DNA of 64,000 nt from positions 1 to 64,000 of the IMG/VR virus record IMGVR_UViG_3300042922_000923; one strand, written 5' to 3'. The translations under genes and the position numbers were made by a program. The stretch is from a virus. Of this stretch, positions 1 to 6,222 are shown one piece after another. Positions within the stretch are counted from its first letter, which is position 1. Each line of letters begins with the position of its first letter. The notes under the pieces were generated by a model. That model searched no databases. It was not told where the DNA came from and saw only the letters and a program-made list of their open reading frames with translations.

Positions 1-815
1 TCATCGCAAGTTACTTGTTTATTAGGCATAGTCCCAATAACTCTAGTACCATTAATATAAGCTATAGTAGTTGCAAGAATCTGAGATGCTAAAGCATTGG
101 CATCAGCTGTGTCTACCACACTTGCTTTACCAGGAATAGAAAATATGCTTGTATTAGCTTTTATATTTGCAGAAATAAGCTTAGGATCACCAAGTATAAC
201 CTGGTCCTCACCTAGATACTGTTTAGCAGAAATACTCTGATTATACGTAGTTGGAGTATAAGTTTGTCCTAATTTTGTAGGTATTGTTCCAGTTATAGTT
301 GTTCCTGTATCTGTCGTAATTGTAAATGGACTTAGTACTTTATCAGCTGAAGCTGTTACAGTTCCTGAACCACCTCCTTTACCCAACAACTGAAAATTTG
401 TAGCACCTGAGTCGAATCTTAAATTTGCAATAAGGCCACTTCTAATATTAGCTATTCCGTTTCCAAAAAAATCAACAATATTATAAGGTCCTAAATTAGC
501 AGGTAAAATGGTTACAGTTACCGGACTTCCACTAGTACTAGCACTATTAAACTTTAATGTTAAAGGATACCCTTCAATAGACACAAGATCATCAATAGAT
601 TTTATAGTATCAATTTGAACAGAATAAGCATTACCTGCGTTTGTAGTAGGGTATGTTTTTATCATAGACATTAGACTTTCTACTTTTTCAATTTGGTCAT
701 CCAAAGTATCTGAAACAGTTCCTTTTTTATACTCAACACAGTCTGAACTAGTTTCATGATAAATTATATTTCCATTTGCATCTTGAAATTGACCTTTTAA
801 TTTTGATCTAGGCAT
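1..815 (-). CDS. Phage tail fibre / receptor-binding protein, N-terminal 271 residues (runs off window start)
   Basis: This open frame has an ATG at 815, preceded by a strong AAAGGAGGG ribosome binding site, and no stop before the window edge. The visible part starts MPRSKLKGQFQDANGN and ends with a Ser/Thr/Gly-rich repeat of the type TPTTYNQSISAKQYLGEDQ followed by INGTRVIGTMPNKQ. Repeats of the form 'G-T-M-P-N ... tPgT..Q.I.a.qYL' are typical of tail fibre or baseplate-associated proteins of Firmicutes phages. It is read leftward, so its C-terminal receptor-binding region lies outside the window. It is the first of two tail-type genes here and supports a phage origin. The exact role (side fibre or tip) cannot be told. 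Confidence 0.75.
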   Translation of the reverse strand, partial: MPRSKLKGQFQDANGNIIYHETSSDCVEYKKGTVSDTLDDQIEKVESLMSMIKTYPTTNAGNAYSVQIDTIKSIDDLVSIEGYPLTLKFNSASTSGSPVTVTILPANLGPYNIVDFFGNGIANIRSGLIANLRFDSGATNFQLLGKGGGSGTVTASADKVLSPFTITTDTGTTITGTIPTKLGQTYTPTTYNQSISAKQYLGEDQVILGDPKLISANIKANTSIFSIPGKASVVDTADANALASQILATTIAYINGTRVIGTMPNKQVTCD

Positions 816-874
816 AGCATTCCCTCCTTTATAGACTATTAATAATATAAACTATGTATCATGTGTGCCTTTAA

Positions 875-900
875 GAAAAAAGAGGTGCAGCTGCACCTCC
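875..900 (-). terminator. Rho-independent terminator with GCAGCTGC core
   Basis: A palindrome, GAGGTGC-AGCT-GCACCTC (882-899), is followed on the minus strand by a run of T (complement of 876-881). It lies just downstream of the stop of the 912-1295 gene and ahead of the tail-fibre gene. An almost identical core occurs in the terminator at 2361-2391. Confidence 0.75.
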
Positions 901-911
901 TATATTTTTAG

Positions 912-1295
912 CTATTTAATTATTTCTATCTCTTGTCCATGATTTTTATATACTGCTTTAGCTCCAGCGAATTGATAAGCATAACACCAGTTTTTAGCAA
1001 CCTCTTCATTGTTATCTAAAATTCTATAATTTATTTTATCGTAGCTACATTTGTCTTCTATTTTATTAACTCTAAAATTAGATTGAGCAATGACATTCTG
1101 TTCTTTAAGTATCCAGTCTGGATCTTCCTCTGCAACTTGTTTTAATGCATCTTCTTCATCTTCAGCATACATTTCAAATGTTTCTTCCATAATAGTAATA
1201 CATTTAACCTGATACCTGTCTACAGTTCTCCTTCCCTTAACAGGAATGTTTTCATTAGATTTATATAAAATATTAAGATTGTTATAAAAAGTCAT
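912..1295 (-). CDS. Hypothetical protein, 127 aa
   Basis: The start ATG at 1295 follows a clear GGAGGATCT site. The protein is acidic and soluble with no membrane segment. The middle part (DEEDALKQVAEEDPDW) is compatible with a short helix. I do not recognise the family. It is the last gene of a four-gene run of small proteins (912-2247) read leftward and ends just before a terminator. Confidence 0.6.
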   Translation of the reverse strand: MTFYNNLNILYKSNENIPVKGRRTVDRYQVKCITIMEETFEMYAEDEEDALKQVAEEDPDWILKEQNVIAQSNFRVNKIEDKCSYDKINYRILDNNEEVAKNWCYAYQFAGAKAVYKNHGQEIEIIK

Positions 1296-1312
1296 ATAGA
1301 TCCTCCAATATA

Positions 1313-1567
1313 TTACTTATTAAATTTTTCTAATATTTTCAAATAGTCATCTGTAACTTCTATTCCATTGCAGCAAGCCTTGTCACTTGTTAATTCAATG
1401 TCATCTATCCACTCCTTAGATAGTTTGATCCCCTTAGAACATATACACATATCTAAATTCATTGCAATATACTCTTCTGTAGCTTCTGTTACTACTCCAG
1501 TAAAAACGTCACCGTTCCAGAAGCTAATTTTAATTTCTTGACCTTCTTTTACTTCATTTATATTCAT
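1313..1567 (-). CDS. Hypothetical protein, 84 aa
   Basis: The frame opens at 1600, but the ATG at 1567 has the good site AAGGAGAACT at proper distance, so I use that start (MNINEVKEGQEIKISFWNGD). The sequence 'EGQEIKISFWNGDVFTGVVTEATEEYIAM' alternates hydrophobic residues like a small beta-barrel (SH3- or Sm-like fold). That is an inference from the pattern only. Two Cys pairs (CIC, CC) are present. It lies in the 912-2247 operon. Confidence 0.6.
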   Translation of the reverse strand: MNINEVKEGQEIKISFWNGDVFTGVVTEATEEYIAMNLDMCICSKGIKLSKEWIDDIELTSDKACCNGIEVTDDYLKILEKFNK

Positions 1568-1571
1568 AATT

Positions 1572-1835
1572 TTAGTTCTCCTTATCTGAAATTTTAGCAA
1601 TAAATCTATTATCTGAAGCCTTAGTTATAGTAATAGAGTCACTTGTGGTTTTAACATCAAACTTGCTTAAAATAGAATACATACTATCCATTTCAGCTAA
1701 ATCATGATTAAGTAACTCATGAATCTTTGTAAATTCTTCTTCTCTATTTTGTCTAAATAATGTTCTAATACTATTAATCATAAAAAGTTCTAGTATATCG
1801 GCATGTTCAACTTCTACTGTTGTTAGTACTTTCAT
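1572..1835 (-). CDS. Hypothetical protein, 87 aa
   Basis: The start is set at the ATG at 1835 (MKVLTTVEVEH), behind AGGGGAGAATT. An upstream in-frame start at 1883 lacks such a site and would overlap the next gene. The N-terminal half looks helical (HADILELFMINSIRTLFRQN) and the C-terminal half is Thr/Ser-rich beta. There is no recognised family. It sits 4 bp from its upstream neighbour, consistent with one transcript. Confidence 0.55.
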   Translation of the reverse strand: MKVLTTVEVEHADILELFMINSIRTLFRQNREEEFTKIHELLNHDLAEMDSMYSILSKFDVKTTSDSITITKASDNRFIAKISDKEN

Positions 1836-1839
1836 AATT

Positions 1840-2247
1840 TTAATTCTCCCCTTCATGCTTAATTTCTCTAAATGTGAGTCCAAATCCCTGATTAATGAAT
1901 CTGTACTCTAAGTTATAACGTCTAAATAGTCTCCTTAATAGAGCATGGCACTTAATAAGGTCTTTAGCTTCTTTCTTAGAAACATCTCCATAGATATCGT
2001 ATATGGAATCAGGATCATTACGAAACATAGTATACGTATCTGCTTCGAGTATCATATTAAATTTATCATTCCACAGCACTTCGCTATTGCATCTATAGTT
2101 ACAGGGATCTTTTGGTGCTTGCCACCCATAGAGGCTACTATAATATTTATCTGGCAGCATTATTCCATAGTAGTCATAGATTCCAAATCTATTAAATATT
2201 TCTATAGTTTCACAAGCTAGATTAGTTAAATTTATATTTTCAAACAT
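1840..2247 (-). CDS. Hypothetical protein, 135 aa
   Basis: ATG at 2247 follows AAAGGAGTT. The protein is rich in Tyr and Asn (DYYGIMLPDKYYSSLYGW) and ends with a basic helix, DLIKCHALLRRLFRRYN. It has no membrane segment and no recognised motif. It is the first gene of the 912-2247 run; no clear promoter was identified upstream beyond an AT-rich stretch. Confidence 0.6.
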   Translation of the reverse strand: MFENINLTNLACETIEIFNRFGIYDYYGIMLPDKYYSSLYGWQAPKDPCNYRCNSEVLWNDKFNMILEADTYTMFRNDPDSIYDIYGDVSKKEAKDLIKCHALLRRLFRRYNLEYRFINQGFGLTFREIKHEGEN

Positions 2248-2360
2248 GTATAACTCCTTTTCTCATGTTCCCTCTTTAATTAATTATTTCTTATACCAAC
2301 ATAGTACGTAGAAAACCATAAAATGTTCATAAATTTCATGATATTTATTGAAATTTTGGG

Positions 2361-2391
2361 TAAAAAAATATAAGGTGCAGCTGCACCTTAT
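2361..2391 (-). terminator. Rho-independent terminator, second copy of the GCAGCTGC core
   Basis: The inverted repeat ATAAGGTGC-AGCT-GCACCTTAT (2370-2391) is followed on the minus strand by A and seven T. It ends the leftward transcript of the 2406-3830 genes. The central 16 bp are the same as in the terminator at 875-900, although the flanking stem differs. Confidence 0.75.
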
Positions 2392-2405
2392 CTTAGTGTT
2401 ACGAA

Positions 2406-2444
2406 TTAATCTTCAATTTTTTCATCATAAAATCTTATTCTCAT
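2406..2444 (-). CDS. Possible 12-residue mini-ORF (MRIRFYDEKIED)
   Basis: ATG at 2444 has an AAGGAGACT site 8 nt upstream. The frame encodes 12 residues and stops at 2406-2408. Its stop codon sits in exactly the same place inside a 16-bp repeat as the stops of five larger genes (3918, 4783, 13492, 32999, 33876). This suggests it is a real, perhaps decayed, member of that gene-cassette class. It may be the remnant of a longer gene. Confidence 0.35.
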   Translation of the reverse strand: MRIRFYDEKIED

Positions 2445-2448
2445 TTAA

Positions 2449-2682
2449 CTAGTCTCCTTCTTTATTTTTTAAAGGACACCATCGAGGACTTGTTTTTAGA
2501 ACTAGAGGACTAAGGGTTGTATTAGTTCCAAACCCTACAAAATTATTTTGAGGAAGTCCATGTTTATCTTTTAACTTATATACTTTAGGCTGATTGCAGT
2601 AATAGTGCTTTCTTCCTATTCTTCCTCGTTGAGATTCCGAGCGACCTTGCACTTCACAAAAGTTGCATTCTTTACATTTCAT
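2449..2682 (-). CDS. Small Cys-rich (zinc-binding) protein, 77 aa, KTSPxWCP family
   Basis: ATG at 2682 follows GAGGTAGAAT and overlaps the stop of the upstream gene. Cys pattern: CKECNFC at the N-terminus, HYYCNQP in the middle and the C-terminal motif KTSPRWCPLKN. The same order (CKEC, HYC, KTSPQWCPKRN) is seen in the 3918-4331 protein, so these are paralogs within the window. The Cys/His spacing suggests one metal site. The function is unknown; this kind of small zinc protein is common in clostridial phages. Confidence 0.65.
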   Translation of the reverse strand: MKCKECNFCEVQGRSESQRGRIGRKHYYCNQPKVYKLKDKHGLPQNNFVGFGTNTTLSPLVLKTSPRWCPLKNKEGD

Positions 2683-2981
2683 TATTCTACCTCACTTTCT
2701 TTATGTTGTTCTGGCTTTACCCACTCAAACCCTTTATATAATTCTCCATATCTTTCTCTTGCAACTGGAAAAGCATCACCATCTGAATCTGTTATATAAT
2801 AATCACATACAATCCATTTAGGCCATGGGTATGGTAAACCTGTTCTATGCTTCATTCGTGGTACTGCATCAATTATTTGACCTTTAAAAAAATTACCAGC
2901 TTTTCCAGTGTATCTAACTTTTAAAACCTCGCCATTATATAAGGTGCTTGACCTTAATTTATCCATTTCTTTTTTATTCAT
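2682..2981 (-). CDS. Hypothetical protein, 99 aa
   Basis: The start at ATG 2981 (MNKKEMDKLRSS) is chosen because AAGGAGACT precedes it. A longer frame opens at 3002 without support. The protein is mostly beta with aromatic residues (LPYPWPKWIVCDYYITDSDGDAF), consistent with a small barrel. No family is recognised. Its stop overlaps the start of the zinc protein at 2449-2682 (TAATG), indicating translational coupling. Confidence 0.6.
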   Translation of the reverse strand: MNKKEMDKLRSSTLYNGEVLKVRYTGKAGNFFKGQIIDAVPRMKHRTGLPYPWPKWIVCDYYITDSDGDAFPVARERYGELYKGFEWVKPEQHKESEVE

Positions 2982-3041
2982 ATAATATAGTCTCCTTAGC
3001 ACAATGATACTTGTATGCTATATTTTAGTAAGATACTATTT

Positions 3042-3830
3042 CTATTCTATCTTATTTAATTTTGCATATTTACCATATAACTCTAACGCTTTTTGATTGT
3101 ATGCTATGCCAGCCTCTTTTTCAGTTTTAAATATCTCAGATTTATACTCTACACGTTGCTTTTGTATCCTTGCTACGTAGCCACCTTTAATCTTATAGAC
3201 ACCTACGTATTTCTTATTACTTTTCTTTACTCCTTGATTAACTTTAGACACTATCTCATGCATTTCTTCCCCATACTTGTCTAATACTTTGTTATATGCT
3301 TCTAGTTGTTCATCTAGTGTTCCAAGTTCATTTAGTATACCTTTGTACAGAGATATATCTGTTATATTTTCATATTTGATTTTTAACATATTATATATAA
3401 CCGCTGATTCGTAATCAAATTCTGTATATGCTGATATCTTTTTCCCTTTGGGGGTAGTATATTCCATTCGGAATTTTCTACCCTTTTTCTTATTTATAGT
3501 AACACCAGTGTATCCTGTTTGTGTTTTTGAGTATTGTATTTGTATATCTGACTGTCTCCCATTTATTAAATTTTCAAGGCGATAATCATATTCATCCATA
3601 TTTTTAAATACTATTAGTTTATAACCAAGTATTTTTGCTATATATGCTCTTACCGTTGTTGATTTATATTTTCCATCGGAGTCTTTAAATGTTAGGTGTA
3701 TCTCATTACGTGTGTCACCCTTATAAGGTTTTATAAGTAAGCTTATTGATTTATTTTCAAGTGCATTATTTATTTCTTCCGAATCTGTTTTTATAACTTT
3801 ATCAGTATTTTTTATTTTTATACTATACAT
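3042..3830 (-). CDS. AP2-domain DNA-binding protein (two AP2-like modules, no HNH)
   Basis: Start ATG at 3830 behind GGAGGTTAGAA. Residues about 205-262 read KKYVGVYKIKGGYVARIQ, then FKTEKEAGIAYNQKALELYG, which matches the AP2 DNA-binding fold (three strands and a helix with the 'eeAa.AYn.aA...yG' signature). A second, more diverged module lies at about 107-155 (TGYTGVTINKKKGRKFRMEY ... FDYESAVIYNMLKIKY). In phages AP2 domains usually occur with HNH nuclease in homing endonucleases; no H-N-H motif is visible here. It may be a homing-endonuclease remnant or a regulator. Confidence 0.7.
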   Translation of the reverse strand: MYSIKIKNTDKVIKTDSEEINNALENKSISLLIKPYKGDTRNEIHLTFKDSDGKYKSTTVRAYIAKILGYKLIVFKNMDEYDYRLENLINGRQSDIQIQYSKTQTGYTGVTINKKKGRKFRMEYTTPKGKKISAYTEFDYESAVIYNMLKIKYENITDISLYKGILNELGTLDEQLEAYNKVLDKYGEEMHEIVSKVNQGVKKSNKKYVGVYKIKGGYVARIQKQRVEYKSEIFKTEKEAGIAYNQKALELYGKYAKLNKIE

Positions 3831-3917
3831 ACCTTCTAACCTCCATATTTTATAAGTGACCACATATTATTCTCTATAAAATCTTCACTTTACTACATAA
3901 TTTTTTAGTATTGCGCA

Positions 3918-4331
3918 TTATGCCTGTAGTTTAACTGCTCTAAATTTATAATTATTAAATTCCATTTCACTTGCTTTAAAAGCCTTTGATTGACTTGAAT
4001 AAACTTTTGCTTTTTTAATATCCGCATCTACAATAGCATATCTATTGCCTTGAAATATGAAACTTTTACCTATATAATATCCATCTGAAAATGGATTTGA
4101 AGTAGTTTCTTCCGCTTTTAATACGTATTGTTCTTTTTGTACATTCTCCGCAATATCTATATTCCTTTTAGGACACCATTGAGGGCTTGTTTTATATTCA
4201 CTTGATTTTATGAAACTTCCTATACTTAATTTTGATGGTTCATGGCAATAGTGTCTTTCCTTATCCCATCCTTTTTGACTTTTATATTTGTGATATTCAC
4301 ATTCTTTGCATTTAGGTATTTTACTGTTCAA
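3918..4331 (-). CDS. Cys-rich zinc-binding protein, 137 aa, KTSPxWCP family
   Basis: The frame begins with a TTG at 4331 about 8 nt after GAGGTGA; an ATG is not available in the right place. The N-terminal 55 residues (CKECEYHKY ... RHYCHEP ... KTSPQWCPKRN) are paralogous to the protein at 2449-2682. The C-terminal 70 residues are a separate beta-rich part. The stop codon forms the end of the 16-bp junction repeat. Function unknown; metal binding is inferred from the Cys/His spacing. Confidence 0.6.
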   Translation of the reverse strand: MNSKIPKCKECEYHKYKSQKGWDKERHYCHEPSKLSIGSFIKSSEYKTSPQWCPKRNIDIAENVQKEQYVLKAEETTSNPFSDGYYIGKSFIFQGNRYAIVDADIKKAKVYSSQSKAFKASEMEFNNYKFRAVKLQA

Positions 4332-4376
4332 AATCCTCTCACCTCACTTTACTACGTCAAATCTACAGATTACCTA

Positions 4377-4745
4377 TCAATTATGACTTATGATTCTGTT
4401 TTCTGCTGTTTCACTCCATAGAGGAATAGCATTATCTTTATGGTTAGTTATAACCCAACAACCCTCTAGCATTTCAACTTCTCCAGTAAAGTCTGTGTCA
4501 TCACCTGTAACTGTTCCTATTTGATGGACTGTCATTCCTTCAAATATTTTCTCACCAGCAACGGTTTTAGAGTCTGTAAGCTGTCCTATGCTATCTTCAT
4601 CGACTTCTATATAAACAGGATTATCTACACTGATTCTTGGGTTTATATAGTATCTAGTCTTTTCATAAAGTGAGTCCACATGTAGAGATCCTAGTCTCCA
4701 TATACCTAGTTCTTTATCTTTTCCTCTAAATAATATTTCTCTCAT
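4377..4745 (-). CDS. YopX-family phage protein, 122 aa
   Basis: The N-terminus MREILFRGKDKELGIWRLGS, the middle DSIGQLTDSKTVAGEKIFEGM and the length of about 120 residues are the hallmarks of the YopX family, common in Firmicutes prophages and of unknown function. The ATG at 4745 follows AAAGGGTGTTTTAA; the same 14-nt leader precedes the next gene upstream (start 5064). This is good independent support for a phage origin of the region. Confidence 0.85.
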   Translation of the reverse strand: MREILFRGKDKELGIWRLGSLHVDSLYEKTRYYINPRISVDNPVYIEVDEDSIGQLTDSKTVAGEKIFEGMTVHQIGTVTGDDTDFTGEVEMLEGCWVITNHKDNAIPLWSETAENRIISHN

Positions 4746-4782
4746 TTAAAACACCCTTTCTATTATATCTTAGTATTGTGAA

Positions 4783-5064
4783 CTATTTCCTTTCTTCTGG
4801 TTTTCCACAATATCTACAATGATCTTCATCATAACTTCCATCTTCTTGTTCATAATCACATTCTCGTGTTGGTGATGTTGGACAATACCAATCAAATTCT
4901 TTATTGCAAATTTTGCACTTAGCAGTACCCCACGAGTTAACTGTAATATTCTCATGACCACATGCTGACTGAATAACTTCAATTTTATTTTTAGCATCTG
5001 CAATAGTTTTATAAGCATCGTCAATAGACTTTCTCAATAACTTTATATGTTCTTTTATTTCCAT
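4783..5064 (-). CDS. Small Cys-rich protein with coiled N-terminus, 93 aa
   Basis: ATG at 5064 follows AAAGGGTGTTTTAA, identical to the leader of the YopX gene. Residues 1-33 are helical and charged. The rest holds C-x5-H-type and CKIC, YCP, REC, HCRYCGKPEE clusters, enough for two zinc sites. An overlapping frame on the same strand (4770-5024) lacks a ribosome binding site and is a shadow. The stop codon lies in the junction repeat. Confidence 0.65.
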   Translation of the reverse strand: MEIKEHIKLLRKSIDDAYKTIADAKNKIEVIQSACGHENITVNSWGTAKCKICNKEFDWYCPTSPTRECDYEQEDGSYDEDHCRYCGKPEERK

Positions 5065-5085
5065 TTAAAACACCCTTTCTATTTT

Positions 5086-5184
5086 TCATTTAGCTAAACT
5101 TAAGATAATTAAGGTTCCCATAGTATATATACTTACCATTATTAGTGAACTTATTACAATGTATTGTTTAGTATCCCTCTGCAT
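5086..5184 (-). CDS. Single-span small membrane protein, 32 aa
   Basis: ATG at 5184 follows AGGGGTGGAATTT. It encodes MQRDTKQYIVISSLIMVSIY, then TMGTLIILSLAK: a short charged N-terminus and one hydrophobic helix. It is placed in a run of leftward genes with a proper ribosome binding site and fills a gap between neighbours. Function unknown; the size would suit a small membrane regulator or holin-like peptide, but nothing proves this. Confidence 0.5.
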   Translation of the reverse strand: MQRDTKQYIVISSLIMVSIYTMGTLIILSLAK

Positions 5185-5206
5185 AAATTCCACCCCTATA
5201 AATTTA

Positions 5207-6013
5207 TTATTTAACCTTGTATCTACCTGCTTCTTTCTTTCCTTTTCCTTTTACAAAGCTGTCTATCCATCTAATTAAACCACTAGCATAAAATCTATAA
5301 TGCCCTGCTACTCCCCAGGATTCTGTATGTCTCATATAAGAGATAAAAGACTTTATATTAGTAGTTGAAGCTGTAAAAACATAAACAACTTTGTCATCAT
5401 TTATAACCTGTACCTTTTTAGTTCTAGAAGCAATTTTCTTCTTATTAGGATCTACCTTATACTTCATACCACCAGCTTCCTTGTATACTGTTTCTCTATC
5501 CATTTGAATTAAGGATATGTACATTAATGAAAATAATGCCAAACAACTTAATCTAGTTGATAAGGATTTAGCTACTTTTTGTCTATATTCATCTAGCATA
5601 GTTCCAATAACAGGGTTTTTAGTTTCTTCAGTATATACTAAAGGTTTGACAGCAGGCTTATATTTTGAGATATCAATATTTGCTGCGCAAAGTCCTACCG
5701 TTGTACCTATAGCATCTACGTTCATAGTAGCTTCTATATGAAACTTTGGAAATTCCCCTGTGTCATCTACTTTAAAATAAATATAATTCTTACATGTACC
5801 AGAAAACATAAAACTAGGTAATTCTATATTATCCATCATGTCTTCCCTTAAAATTAATACACCTTCCTTAATAGGAAAATTAAATGAATCTACAAGAACA
5901 TCTTTTTTTGAATCCACGTAGTCTTGTATATCTTGTATACTCTTACTTGTTAGGTCAATAGTTGAATAACCCCTAAGTTCTGCTAATGATTTAAACTTTC
6001 CATCAAATTTCAT
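5207..6013 (-). CDS. Conserved phage-type hypothetical protein, 268 aa
   Basis: ATG at 6013 lies 31 bp beyond the -10 of a well-formed promoter at 6044-6072. The protein is soluble. The end (TESWGVAGHYRFYASGLIRW, then VKGKGKKEAGRYKVK) resembles a C-terminal 'GHxRxYxSGkxxWV.p.vkGkg' motif found in several phage and Bacillus proteins of unknown function. It is the first gene of the leftward operon 5207-3042. Its own promoter with the shared TTACGTG motif suggests controlled, perhaps early, expression. Confidence 0.65.
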   Translation of the reverse strand: MKFDGKFKSLAELRGYSTIDLTSKSIQDIQDYVDSKKDVLVDSFNFPIKEGVLILREDMMDNIELPSFMFSGTCKNYIYFKVDDTGEFPKFHIEATMNVDAIGTTVGLCAANIDISKYKPAVKPLVYTEETKNPVIGTMLDEYRQKVAKSLSTRLSCLALFSLMYISLIQMDRETVYKEAGGMKYKVDPNKKKIASRTKKVQVINDDKVVYVFTASTTNIKSFISYMRHTESWGVAGHYRFYASGLIRWIDSFVKGKGKKEAGRYKVK

Positions 6014-6043
6014 TTATTTATCACTCTCTCTTTCATTAACTAT

Positions 6044-6072
6044 ATTATACCCAAAGTTACACGTAAGTGCAA
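6044..6072 (-). promoter_or_regulatory. Promoter with TTACGTGTAA motif in the spacer
   Basis: Read on the minus strand: TTGCAC (6072-6067), 17 bp, TATAAT (6049-6044). The spacer contains TTACGTGTAACTTTGG (6066-6051). The same motif is found at two other promoters (18747-18775 and 55763-55778), so it is likely a regulator site. It drives the 5207-6013 gene. Confidence 0.75.
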
Positions 6073-6191
6073 TACCTTTTTATAAACTTTTTTAATAAAT
6101 TTTGGAATTTTTTAATAGTATCTTGAATCAAGCACAATCTTAATCTTAGCATAGTTTAGTTTACATAACTTTTACTATGTATAGACCTTTA

Positions 6192-6219
6192 GAAAAGAAT
6201 AAAGAGGTTGTACCTCTTT
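6192..6219 (-). terminator. Terminator after the HerA/VirD4-like ATPase gene
   Basis: Minus-strand hairpin AAAGAGGT-ACA-ACCTCTTT followed by ATTCTTTT, starting 4 bp after the ATPase stop codon at 6223. It marks the end of the 10609-to-6223 membrane-protein/ATPase operon. Confidence 0.75.
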
Positions 6220-6222
6220 AAT

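Noticed and set aside
4770-5024. An 84-residue frame on the minus strand
   Set aside because: It overlaps the 4783-5064 gene in another frame, has no ribosome binding site, and its product is low-complexity; the 4783-5064 frame has a site and zinc motifs.
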